A DNA stretch of 64,000 bases. Origin: Gnetum montanum. Its lineage: Eukaryota > Streptophyta > Gnetopsida > Gnetales > Gnetaceae. Both the position numbers and the translations under genes were made by a program. Below, piece by piece: positions 32,440 to 43,599 of the stretch (position 1 is the stretch's first letter; each line of letters starts with the position of its first letter). The DNA is taken from positions 1,070,311-1,134,310 of the forward strand of contig MNCI01005835.1 in assembly GCA_015680685.1 (NCBI GenBank), in the 5' to 3' direction. Below the pieces are notes generated by a model. It ran no database searches, had not been told where the DNA came from, and saw only the letters and a program-made list of their open reading frames with translations.

Positions 32440-33443
32440 GTATCAGCCATCACATTGGTTTTTCTACTTTTGTGCTTGAGCACAAAATTAAACTTCTATA
32501 ATTATACCATTCACTTCATATGTTTGACAATTATTTCAAACTCCTTACAACTAACTACTTCAGAAAAAATGCAAATTCTTCGGCATGTTCACTTCCAAAT
32601 TATATCTCAAGCCCCAAAATTCAAGATGAATGCTAAACAGTTGTTTTTCTTATTGTAGCCATGGAGTCATATCGAAGATCCAAATAATCACCATCATCAA
32701 GCCTCGCTTCTAAAGAAGGTCTCATAATTAAGCCACAGTTTTCTACACCATTTGTCCTTTTTCCTCTTTCTTCCACCTTTGTTCTCATTCGACAATCCCC
32801 ACCCTGGAAAAGATACACACATTTTAGTGAATGGTTGATCTCTGGATTGCATTTCCACACCCTGTGGAATGCGAAGTTTAACATGTTTCCTCTATAATAG
32901 TCTTAGTCAACACAGTTTCTCTTCCTCCTTTCCTCAATCTATATGTCTTGAAGTAGCTTATGTACTAAATTTTGTTTTCTATTAATAAAATTCTCTTTTT
33001 GGGGTCCGACACCCCCCCCCCCAATATGTTTGACATTCAACTTCTTTTGGAAATTGAGAAATTAAAATGATTTTTATTTTTTCATCAAATTAAACTTCTT
33101 GGGTAATAAATAATGCCTTCAATGTTTGATGCTTGAAGAATAGCTTACAATTCCTTCTCATATATGCTATATTTCTGCCTTGTCTCATTTAACTTTTCTA
33201 AAAAGAAATTAATAGGTCTACCTTCTTGTGAAAGTAACACTTCAATGGAAATTCCACTTGCATTCAACTTCACATGAAAAAACTTCTAAAAATCTAGTTT
33301 TGCAAGTACTATTTCACTGATTATTTTTGCCTTCAACAAGTTAAAGCTCCTTTGGGTCTCATCACCTCACCTAAAATCTTAATTCTTGTTAAGAAAAGTA
33401 AACATAGGTTATAAAATACCATTGAAATTTTTAATGAACCTAT
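32440..33443 (-). pseudogene. Gypsy RNase H (B2), split by an insertion
   Basis: Minus strand. RFIKNFNGIL (about 33443-33410), FNLLKAKIISEIVLAKL, VKLNASGISIEVLLSQEGRPINFF (33280-33190, RNase H start) and QKKLNVKH (about 33050-33025) precede the insertion. FNFVLKHKSRKTNVMADTLARVH (about 32500-32420) follows it. The standard gypsy RNase H order is preserved on both sides of 32530-33023. Several stops. Confidence 0.8.
32530..33023 (+). mobile_element. Inserted element with 12-bp target-site duplication (non-LTR-like)
   Basis: ATATGTTTGACA occurs at 32518-32529 and again at 33024-33035, and the gypsy RNase H reading rejoins exactly across it. The ~494-bp insert ends on the plus strand with AATAAAATTCTCTTTTTGGGG, then GTCCGACA and 11 C (33012-33022). 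It has no terminal inverted repeats. A 3'-end-like AATAAA, a simple-sequence tail and a 12-bp duplication suggest a 5'-truncated LINE or a SINE. No protein recognised. Confidence 0.75.
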
Positions 33444-34322
33444 TAGAATATAATTCTTAAGTGTACACTCATTAGCTTCTCATTAGCAAACAACAAAGAG
33501 CTCTTATCAAAATACCATAATAATTTGTAAAAGATAGGAGAAAAAATGAGAGGTTACAATGATTCCGTAAGGTTGTGACTATTACAATGAATAAAAACTT
33601 ATGAAATTTTCTATTTCCCATGATTCCATCAACAATCATTAATTAAGATTCATTGTATCTAAAACATATCAAGGATGAAGAAGAAAAAGAAGAAAAAGAA
33701 GAAAAAGAAATGGTATAAGTCACTATCATGATGATTCTTATGAGTTACAATAATACCATCCAAAAGGATGAAGATATTAATTGTAAAGCAAATACCTTCT
33801 GAATGATACCTAAGAAAACAAGAAATGAAGTTCGTAAGGAGCCTGTACAAGGGAGAGTAAAGACATTTACAAAATAAAAAATAACTAACATGAACTAGAA
33901 TTAAAGTTGGAGCCAAGGTTAGAGTTAATGTAATCTAAAGTATTTTGTAAACTAATCAATCATAATAAAACATTAAAAGATAGTTATTTGTAACATATAA
34001 GCAGTTATGAATAATAGAAGTTACCATGTGGTCAAAAATTTGAAAATATTAATTACAAATAACATAAATTGTTAAGTGATTAGGAAATCATGGCAACCAT
34101 TACAAAGATGTTACCATGAATTATGAAAAGGAAAATTAGAGTTACAAATGATGTTACGATGTAATCAAAAAATTATGAATTAATGAAATTGATTTAAAAT
34201 ATCAAGATTAATTTATACAAAATATGTATTTTTATAATGTGAATCCTTTTTATAAAGATCCTAAGAAAACATTGATGAAACATGATGAAAACCAAACGTT
34301 AATAGAAGCTCATGTAAAAACC
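33444..34322. mobile_element. Insertion of unknown type between RT and RNase H of B2
   Basis: The minus-strand gypsy frame is interrupted between LAGFY-like codons at about 34330 and RFIKNFNGI at 33443, and rejoins in register when this ~0.88 kb is skipped. The insert contains a GAA-rich microsatellite (about 33672-33710) and repeated GTTAC(A/C)ATG words. Its ends (CTATTAGAAT versus complement CTTCTATTAA) are weakly inverted. No target duplication is evident. Confidence 0.6.
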
Positions 34323-34324
34323 TG

Positions 34325-34990
34325 CTAAACTAAGAAATGGTTTGACCTCCCCAACATTTTTAAAAGCTGGCCAATCTTTAATAGCCCTCACCTTGATAGT
34401 TCTATATGAATTTGATTTTTAGAAATCACATGTTCCAAATATGTGATCTTCCTCTTGAAGAAGTGACTCTTCTTTACATTTATTACCACATGTGCCTCCT
34501 CCAGCTTAAGACACACTCTTATCAAGTGATCCAAGTTATCCTCCTCTTTAGAGCTGTATACCAAAATATCATCAAAGAAGATAATGTAATACTTATCAAT
34601 CAAATCTTTGAGAACATCATGCATCAGCCTCGTGAATGTAGTAAGGATATTTGTATGTCTAAAGGCATCACCAATACTCAAACAATATATTTGGTATCTT
34701 TAATGCAATCTTCCATTCATTACTTGGCTTGATCTAGATTTGATGATATTCACTCAAATTAATTTTGTTAAAAATATTTGCATTGTTTAGGAAATTAAGG
34801 ATATCATTCATCCTTGGAGTAGGAAACTTGTACCTTACTATTATTCTATTCACAACCATAGAATAAATGTACATTATCTATTCTTCACTATCCTTCTTTA
34901 GCACAACATTGCTAGAACTACACAAGGAGAAATTGACTCAATTCACAAGTAACTCCTCTACCTCTCTTTGTAATTCAGCCTACTAATTTG
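34325..34990 (-). pseudogene. Gypsy reverse transcriptase (B2)
   Basis: Minus strand. A fingers/palm part near 34830-34700 (PTPRMNDIL, INLSEYHQI) is followed by the frame 34681-34388 with TNILTTFTRLMHDVLKDL, the catalytic FFDDILVYS (YxDD-type box) and FFKRKITYLEHVISKNQI. The palm aspartates are intact, but surrounding frameshifts and stops disable it. Copies element RNA into cDNA. Confidence 0.9.
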
Positions 34991-35500
34991 GTGTCATTAG
35001 GTATATTGTCTCATTTGGAATGGTAGCACTAGGAATGAGTTTTTTTGATATTGAACATTTCTCATTGGTGGCAATCCATCTAATTTTCCCTTGAAAACTT
35101 TGAAAAATTGCTTCTTCAAGCCTAACACGCTTGTTGAAAATTCTACCTACACAACATCATGATTAGAAGTAATAGTTGATACACTCACAAAACCAAAACT
35201 AGCCTCACCATGTTTCTTAATATATTCTCTTTCTTTAAGAAGAATTAAGGAAGTCGTAAGTGAGATCTATTGCCTCACCTATTCAGTTATCATAGGAATC
35301 AGCTCATGGATTTCATTTGATCTTGCTACAATCCATACATTTCTTGCTCCATTAAATTGAGCACCATTATCAAAATTCCAATGCCTATCAAGAGTTATAT
35401 CAGAATACTTAATTGGTAGTACATCACATTTCATAAATTGTGATAACTCCTAGTTTTGAACTTTAAAATGCATTGCTTTCTCAACTATTAAAAGAAGTTT
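34991..35500 (-). pseudogene. Gypsy protease C-terminus and pre-RT linker (B2)
   Basis: Matches B1 at 16130-16550: the ISSYDN/SWISF region, the CATTAAATTGAGCACC nucleotide block, and LKKQFFKVFKGKLDGLPP, the linker ahead of RT. Strongly decayed. Confidence 0.65.
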
Positions 35501-35822
35501 CATAATAATCAATGCAACTTGTAGGATCTAGAATGAGGATTTATCACTTAACCTAATCTAGCAACTGTTATATAGGAAATAAAATTTTCTTGGTCTTTCA
35601 CACCAATCAAAATATGAATCCATTATCTACTAAGCAAAAATCTAGCCCCAATTTGAAACACCAATTTTCTTGGTGGATGGTCTGCTCTATTTATATTTTT
35701 GATAATTGCATATGAATTCAATTTAGAAACTTCTTTAATTTTAGGATAATTAGAATTATCTCTTTGAAGAGCTTGGCTTGATTTTGTCTCCACTTTCATG
35801 GTTTGTACATCCTTATCTTTGG

Positions 35823-36984
35823 CTAGCTTGTGAAGTGGACATTTCCATGGTTTGCATTCTTGCTCTCTATATTTGAAGCACTAAATCTTGGATGAGTTGT
35901 TGTTTGGAACCTTGCCTTCTTTGCCTTGGTCCTTCTTAGCCTTGCTCTTCTCATTATCTTTCTCTTTCTTCTTATCATGATTACCATCTTTTTCATTAGA
36001 TTTTGACTTTGAATCCTTTTTTGATTTGCATCATTTGTCCTTCTTCTTTGAAGTTGTTTACTTCTATTTCCAAACCCATTGAGTTTCTTTTCTACCTTAA
36101 GTTCCAAATCATAAGCCTTATTAAGGATTTATGGCTCATATAATGACAACTCTTGTTGATACACTATCATGAGACCTCCAAGAAAGATTGAAGCATATTC
36201 ATATTCATTCCAGTTTACCTTAGCTTGATGGAATAGTTTACAAAGTTTGATGTAAATCTCTTTGACATTTTTGTCTTCCTATCTAAGAAATTCAAGCCTC
36301 ATGATTATGTCTTTCTCTACCAAGATTTTTCAAATTTTCATCTCAACCTATATTTCATCAAATACCAATCCTTGATAGGCTGAGCATTTTTCTTCTCATA
36401 ACTTTGTGACTCTTTTTTTTTGCTAAGTTGATGCCATATATTAAAATCTATATTTAGAAATTAGTACCCTCAAGTGATTTGGTGGCTCCTCTAACTCAAA
36501 ATGATTATCTAGTACCTTCAATCAATTTTAAAAAGCATTGGTGCTGCCTATATCATTAAAAATTTTTAGCTCTACATATGAAAGTCTTGCTGCATTTTTG
36601 AATGGTCTAGTAAGCCTTGCTTCATTTTTATCATCAAGATTGTCATGAAAAAATGTTGATGTCTATTATGGAGGTTCTTAGAGTGCTAACATAAGGATTT
36701 AGATTCTCTTCCCCTGAAATTCTAGGTTGATGGGTTTTAACACTTTCATAGCTAAAATGTTATTCCTCCTCATTTGCTCACCCTATACTAGACTAAGAAA
36801 CTTTTTCATTACCATTTGAATGAAAATACTAATCATTACCATGAGTTTGAATATTGCTAAGACCTATATTTCTATCTACCTTGGCATTGATCTAATCCAG
36901 TTATTTAACCATTAGTTGAAAGGTAGATTTCATGCTCTTCATGTTTCCATTCAATGCTTGAACATTGTTCCTCTTAGAAGCCAT
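35823..36984 (-). pseudogene. Gypsy gag (B2)
   Basis: Starts MASKRNNVQALNGNMKSM at 36984. Decayed core around 36560-36420, then a Lys/Arg-rich tail frame at 36107-35823 (KQLQRRRTNDANQKRIQSQN). Same layout as B1 gag. Multiple stops and frameshifts. Confidence 0.8.
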
Positions 36985-37061
36985 TTGAAATAGACACAAA
37001 AATCCACAACCAAATTTTAGATAGCAATAAAACTTATGCATTGATATCAATCCTAGAGTAG

Positions 37062-37430
37062 TGTCACTCCAATTTATTCTAATCATTCAAAACACACCAA
37101 ATCCTAATATTATGCAAGACAATTTAATTGCTAGAAAATAAGAAAACTACTTATCTTTAATTAATCTAGAAGAAGATTACAATAATAATGGAACTATAAT
37201 TCTACAAAATGATAATACTTACACACTCAATGATATTGTAGAGCATGAGGCTTAATAACCACACATATGATTGATCTCAATGTAAGATATAGTTGATCTA
37301 AATCTCTTTCACACACATAGAAATTGGATCTAAGTTCTAGAATTATCAGTACAAAACAAGATTGTGAAATCAACATCAAAGGTAATTGAAAAAGTTTTGG
37401 AATCCAAGTCATAGGCCAAATAATAAGCTT
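37062..37430 (-). repeat. LTR family B, truncated 5' LTR of B2
   Basis: Matches 29300-29490 and then 30316-30370, confirming that the LTR A copy between those segments is an insertion. The rest of the LTR, including the AGATGTCTC cluster, is missing beyond about 37430. Confidence 0.78.
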
Positions 37431-38750
37431 TCTTAGTCTAAGCCTTATAGTCCTATGATTCTACACATAGACCTATCATACTATAACTACCATCAAAATG
37501 AGTTAAATTGAATTATTTTTACCTTAACTCATCATTTTATTCTTTATGGATAATGATAAAATGAATAAAATATAATTTATAAGAGTGTTGAATTAGAAAT
37601 AAACAAATATTATGAAATAATAAGCATTTACATTGAATAATAACATTCCTTAAAAATATCACATCCATATTATTTAAGAATTTGAAGGAAGTTTGTAAAG
37701 CAATAGTGAAATTGGAGTTAAAAATTGTCTCAAGAATAGTGTGCGATCAAGAAATTCATTGCAAATTAGAAAGCTTTTTAATTTATGATTATTATAATCA
37801 TGAACCAAGAAAAGAAAATTAATTTGAAGGTGATTCTATCTAGAAAGGAAGTATTTGTACCCATGACTATTTATTTTCTATGAGTGATGTTGAAGATTAT
37901 GCAAGTCCTAACATTTAGCAAGAATTATTTTTAACTAATGATTGAACTAGTAGTCATGAAGCAATTAGTAATAGTTGAAATGGATGATTATGTATACTTT
38001 AGCCTTCCAACTACAAATTTAATTTCAGTTTGAAATTTGTTGCACATCCTAGAATCCTACAATGATAGAATAGTTTAAATAATTTATCAAGGTAAGTCCT
38101 TTCATGTTTGCATCAACAAAGAAGTTATTAGATATCTTGCAGAAGACAAAAGTATCTACTTGTCTTTCATAGAAGCAGAAAAAGCTTTACTTCCTCGTTG
38201 AATATAGTCATCATTATTATGCTCTTACTTCTTGAAGTGCTTAAGTTTAAAACATAATTGAAAGGGAAGCCATGCTTAAACCAACACTTTTATTTAACAT
38301 ATTCCTTATTTTTGGAGAAGTACAAGAGGAATCATCCTTGGATTTTGATTTACCTTTGTTTAAATATTTATTGCTAGAGGATTCTTTCTTTTATCTTCAT
38401 TTATTTGGGTCTTTTTTTGTGACTTTGGCCATGTATACTTGCTCATTGTTTTGATTGCAATTATTGAAATTTTAAAAATTCTAATTTGTGAAACCAATTC
38501 ATCATATTTTGATATTTATAATCATTATGCAACATAGCTATAAAATTTTTAACTTTTTGCCTTTGAGTGAAGTCACAGTCATACTCATTAACACATCTTA
38601 AGTGTAATGCCTCTCTAACTAGGCTTTGTGTAGAAAGCTATTACGTAGAAAAAACTAAAAAAATGCATAGATAAAAATAAAATACAACTTAATAAAAATA
38701 CTAGATGTTAACAAAAATATGATAGGCAAGACAGTAAGCATCCATAAGAT

Positions 38751-38890
38751 AGACACAAAGTGGAAGGAAAACATAGATTGCAATGACAATAGTTCCATAC
38801 GTACGAATCCTACCTTGTCTAGACACAAAGTGGAAGGAAAACATAGATTGCAATGACAATAGTTCCATACGTACGAATCCTACCTTGCCT
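38751..38890 (+). repeat. Tandem duplication, 2 x 70 bp
   Basis: 38751-38820 and 38821-38890 differ by a single base (T at 38818, C at 38888). The repeat contains the palindromic word ACGTACG. Very recent or an assembly duplication. Confidence 0.95.
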
Positions 38891-38906
38891 AGTATTAAAG
38901 TAGCCT

Positions 38907-38978
38907 AAAGTCCTATTACCTAAGCCAAACAAAGTCCTATTACCTAAGCCAAATAAAGTCCTATTACCGAAGCCAAAA
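38907..38978 (+). repeat. Minisatellite, 3 x 24 bp
   Basis: Three units of AAAGTCCTATTACCTAAGCC plus four variable bases (38907-38930, 38931-38954, 38955-38978), differing at only a few positions. Confidence 0.95.
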
Positions 38979-39690
38979 ATAATAGTAACATGATACTAGA
39001 TAAATTATGGAATAAATATATTAAGAAAAAATTAGGAAGTACTAAAAGATTAAAAAGGCATTATACTTTAACAATGATAAAATAACTGTATAAAATGAAA
39101 TAAAAATATTCAACACTGTAGAAATTAAAACCCATGATAAAGTTAGGCTTGTACAAAATACAAACAAATACAAATCCCCACAGCCATACGAGTACATTAC
39201 ATGATACAAAAATCATAGTTAAAAATTATAAATTAGAAGAAAAACATACAACTAATAACATAATTGCCAAACTAGAAAGCATTAAAAGTAGAGTTCTGAA
39301 TTAGCTTTTCCATCTAACCCTTCTTCATCACAACTAATTGGATCACTTTAAAGGCACAAAAACACAAGGAGAATTAGTTCCTAAGATTGAGGAAGAAAAA
39401 TAAACTATAAATACTCCCTTATAGGTTTTAGTTTTAGGCATCATGTAGTTGAATAGTCATGCATAGGGAGTAGTTGCATGCAAAGAGTTAGCACCAAACA
39501 TACAAACATGCCAAAATAACAAAAATAAATAGAAACCAAGTTAATACCATGCTATAAAAATAAGTAAAAGATTTCACCACCACCCACAAAAACCAAAAAA
39601 AAAACCAAAACCAAATGAATGATACTTACTTAGAAAGGAAACCTAAGTAAACATTGCTAACTAAAAATCCAAATCCAAATCATAAAAAAA

Positions 39691-39720
39691 TTATATATAT
39701 ATATATATGTATGTATGTAT
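39691..39720 (+). repeat. AT/GTAT microsatellite
   Basis: (TA)n from 39692 passing into (TGTA)3 up to 39720. Confidence 0.95.
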
Positions 39721-40636
39721 CCAAACAAAGCCTTGGCCAGTAGGGAAGCATATCCAAATTGCTTACTAAAGCTAAAAAATTATCCAAACTAAGGGGTGTC
39801 TACTAGATAGGAATCAAAGATTGGTAAACTAAAAATTAAGGTTTTGAAAGGATATTTGAAATTAGTAGAAAATAAAAAAAGGAAATTTAAGATCTTAAAT
39901 ATTGTTTTAAGCTTGTGAAATTATAAAGACATGATCAGTTTTTATTTTTATACTTTTAAGTGTTCTAGGAAGACTTAGAAATTTTCTTGTTTTGACATGT
40001 GCATTTAACTGTGATATTATAATTCATCATGATCTTTGATAAGGTAACAATAGAGTAATAAGGTAACCTTATGGTCTGCACCAATAAGTTGAACATTTTT
40101 ATATTTTAGGCTATTGTTGTTTAGAGTTGTTTGAAGGGTCAAAAATGCAAGTATTGGCTTAAAACCCTAGTTGTATGATCCAAAACTTTGGTAGAATTGA
40201 AATGGTATAAAATAATCTAAATGAGATTAAAATATTTTTTAATTTCTCATGCATAAAAATAAACATTAGAAAAATACTAGATCTTAGAAAATATGTATAA
40301 AATAATCAAATCTGACATATAAACATTTCATCAAATAGTTGTTGAACAAACTAAAATTAGCCAAAACAAGTACCCATAAAACCAAACTACTAAAAACCCA
40401 TAATTAATGGTAGAGTACCAAAATTTACCTACTTGAATGTTGATCAAATTGGAGATTTAAAATGCCAAAATGCATGCTAGTCATCATGGAGGATGATGCC
40501 TTGACAAGTTTTGTATGGTTAATCTTGTTACCAAAATTAGCAATTCTTTAGTTACCTAAATCATTCTTTGGTTGAATGATCCTACTTAAGGTTGATCAAA
40601 CCCAATTGATCTTGATAGATTATTGCTACACCAACA

Positions 40637-43590
40637 TGTCACTTTCATAGAATATCCATAAAATAAAAATATTAGGCTTGGATTTTTTATGCACTGCCAT
40701 TAAAGACTTATCTAAAAATCCAAAGCATAATTAGGCACTACATATGATTTGAGATTTGTCACATCCTATTCACTTACTAAGAAAGCCCTATGTAGAAATT
40801 GATTTCAAAGGAGGTTTTTTGGAAAAACTAAAAATATTTAATTTGTTTCTATCATATTTTATTCACAAAAAAAAAAAAGGTTTTATGCCTCAGGAAGAAC
40901 TAGTCTATTGATTACTTAAGCTTGTGAAGTTTCAGTTGGTTTGACGAGCTAGAGTTTCAAGCTAAGTCTAACATTGCGTAGAAAATTGAGTTAGCTACTA
41001 AGGACATAACTTGAATAAGTTTGCTTCAACTTAAGCAAATGTCCTTTTCTATTGGCTAGATTTGTGAATCTTAAAGATCATTTTCATTCCAAGAAGGGGC
41101 TAGCATTGAAAAAAATGGTTAGGTGCAAAAGGATCCTGTGCATCTTAGAAAAAAAGGGGGCTTGATCTGAGTTTGGTTTAACCTTTTTAAAGTCATTTTA
41201 TATAGGTGAAGTGGAATAGTACAATTAAAAATGAGCTTTGAAAAAGGGTTCAAAAAACTATTCTAAATTCAATTGATTACAAAAAGGGGAAATTTATTAA
41301 GTATGATTGCCACTTCAGCTTATAGGGAAAGCTCATTGTATGAAAAAGAGATTCTATGAAATGGTTCTACAATCCACATCATAATTTAGTTTTGAAGCAT
41401 GAAATGAGCTTGTAAGTAGAACTAAAACCTAGCTTCATGAAAAGCTTCCATATTAGTTCTACCATGTAGAGTCAACAAATATGTAGAGCTAAGGAAATCC
41501 ATTCTAACAAGATGCTTTAGAGAGATCCTAATATATCAGCTTCTTAGAAAAGCTAGTTCATAGAATCAAAAGGAGGTTCTATGAAATCATTTTATAAGAA
41601 ACTTTAAAATTAGACTTGCCAAGGTAGCTATTTTCAATGAAAAGGTTCATAGAGTTCCAAAATGACTCAACTAAAAATACCACTCATTAGCCTTACCACA
41701 TAAGTTGTTAGCCTTGATCCATAAAATGAAAAAGAGATTCTACAAAATGGTTCTATGAGCCATGCCATTATTAGACCACATAAACTTGTAGAGGAAGCTC
41801 ATAGAACTAAGAAATAGCTCTACAAGATGGTTCTAATTAAGTTAAATTTTTACTGTTTAAGCATAAAGAAAGAAGAAAATTAGCTCTATATGTAAATCCC
41901 ATATGACATGTGGGCTATATTTGGAGAAGATTTGTTGAACCAAAAATTGGTTCTACAAGAAAAGCCAAAATGATTCTATGTATCACATCATTGCTAAAGA
42001 AAAGAGCTTAAACTAAAATGTTAATCATAGAATGGGTCTAGCTCCATTGAAAAATGCATAGGTACCTTTGCTAAGTCATTTTCACTTAGACAAGAAAATC
42101 CATAGGGCAAAAATATGAAACTACAAGAAAGTGGAGTTTTTAGCTCTTCCATGTTAGATTTTATGTAGAAAAAATTCATAAAATTGAAAAATGTATCTAT
42201 AAAATAATTCTATTACTTACAAAGAGTACATAGAAAATAGTTATCCTTCATTCCTATATCAGCTTGAAGAACCAACTCATAAAGTTAAAATTAAGCTTAC
42301 GAGTAGATCTAAATTTTATTTTTATTTCCCCCTTAGCTCTAGGAGAGCTCATGAAGATGAATCTTAAAGAAGGTCTACCATGTAAGCTATTTAGTAAGGA
42401 AGGTTCATAGAACCAAAATCTAGTTCTACAAAGAAATGCTAAAATAGTTGTACAAGTGAGTGCATAATTAATTCTACCTCATTAGCTCCTTTATAGAAAG
42501 GGTTTGTAGAGAAAAAAATTAGCGATATGAAGAACCCACTTGCAGCTCTACCATATTGACTTTAAAAAGTAAATAAGTTTGAAAAGTCATATGAATTAGT
42601 TCTAAAATAAAATTTTAAGACCCTTGGTGATGTTAGCTTCTATGAAGTGCAAAATTCACAAAACCAAAAATCGGTTCTACAAATGAGCTCCACAATGATT
42701 TTATGAGCCACTTAAGTGCCAAACATGGAGCCTACTACATATTTTCCTAGACATGATAGATTTAAATTTTAATCCAGCTTAGGAAATTTTTGAAAAAATT
42801 TAAGCTTGCGATGGAAGAAAGATTCATAGAACCAAAAAGTGGCTCCATGAATCAGCTCTATAATCAAGCTACAAAGCCATTTTTCCACATTAGTTCTCAT
42901 ATAGAGAAATTCATAGAACATGAAGGCATATCTATGAAAAGCTTTGAATCAATTCTATGAGGCATGTTGAAGGACATCCTAGGTCAAAAAAACTACAATT
43001 CTAATCTAGCTCAGCAAGTACAAAGAACATGAGATAGCACATAGAACCAAAAATTGGTTCTACAAAGGAGGTTAAATTCATTCTTCCATGTCAACCTTAT
43101 CTTATTAAAAGAAAAATAAGAATGGAAATTACAAGTCTTTAACAAAAGAAGGATTAAATGATCAATTTTCAAATCTATGAGCTTTAAATAACATTGACAA
43201 GGTAGTTCAATATCATCAAAGTACATCAAGGGAAAGTTTGTATAGCCTATCTTCAAGTAAGAAAATTAAAAATTGAAGCTTTGAGTATTAATGAACAGGC
43301 TTGGGATAGATTTTAAATTACAAAGCTATTAGAAATGAGAGCTGAGAACTGAGTAGAGCTACCATTGAAGAAAAAGAAAACATCTCCAAGGTCTCCTTTT
43401 TCTACACTCAAGGTACAATGTATCATAAGAAAAAAAAGAGGTGCCCTAGAAGTTCCAAGATGTGGATACTTATACTTTCTTTGAATATTTGTAAAAATCT
43501 AGGCTAAATATTTACTGGCTTTGATGGTGGATTGATGTTGCTTGACTTGAATTGAAAGTGGAAGAGAGTGACTTTTTCAACTTTGATCAA
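40637..43590 (+). repeat. Long LTR of element T (5' copy)
   Basis: 40637-42203 is homologous to 53777-55312, both starting TGTCACTTTCATAGAA. The 3' border is inferred to lie before the ORF at 43600, since the second copy is deleted there. From 41300 to 43080 the sequence is built of irregular ~60-100 bp units with TAGAACC and GGTTCTA in both orientations, e.g. the dyad arms 43042-43049 and 43055-43062. No coding sequence. Confidence 0.7.
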
Positions 43591-43599
43591 GACCATGAT

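Larger units (their letters stand above)
29300..37430 (-). mobile_element. Ty3/gypsy element B2 (chromovirus-like) with nested insertions
   Basis: Minus-strand order: 5' LTR remnant (37430-37062), gag (36984-35823), protease/linker (35500-34990), RT (34990-34325), RNase H (33443-32440), integrase (32300-31090), 3' LTR (31024-29300). Three insertions interrupt it: 33444-34322 between RT and RNase H, 32530-33023 inside RNase H with a 12-bp target duplication, and LTR A copy 4 inside the 3' LTR. The integrase sequence (FVVMGIFSRMAHF, LHGIP, SHFWRFLW) is of chromovirus type. No chromodomain could be read. Confidence 0.87.
37431..40636. other. AT-rich non-coding DNA
   Basis: No recognisable protein domain on either strand. 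Frames are short and unsupported. Contains the fresh tandem repeats at 38751-38978 and a microsatellite at 39691-39720. A plus-strand frame at 38272-38454 is hydrophobic but unsupported. Confidence 0.45.

Noticed and set aside
32633-32884. 83-codon minus frame as a gene
   Set aside because: It is antisense to a young inserted element with a plus-strand AATAAA end; no domain.
33659-33916. 85-codon frame with a poly-Phe end
   Set aside because: The Phe run is the complement of a GAA/AAG microsatellite within an insertion.
37431-40636. Host exons in the repeat-poor stretch
   Set aside because: No frame above 60 codons with recognisable domains, no GC rise and no splice-consistent series of frames.
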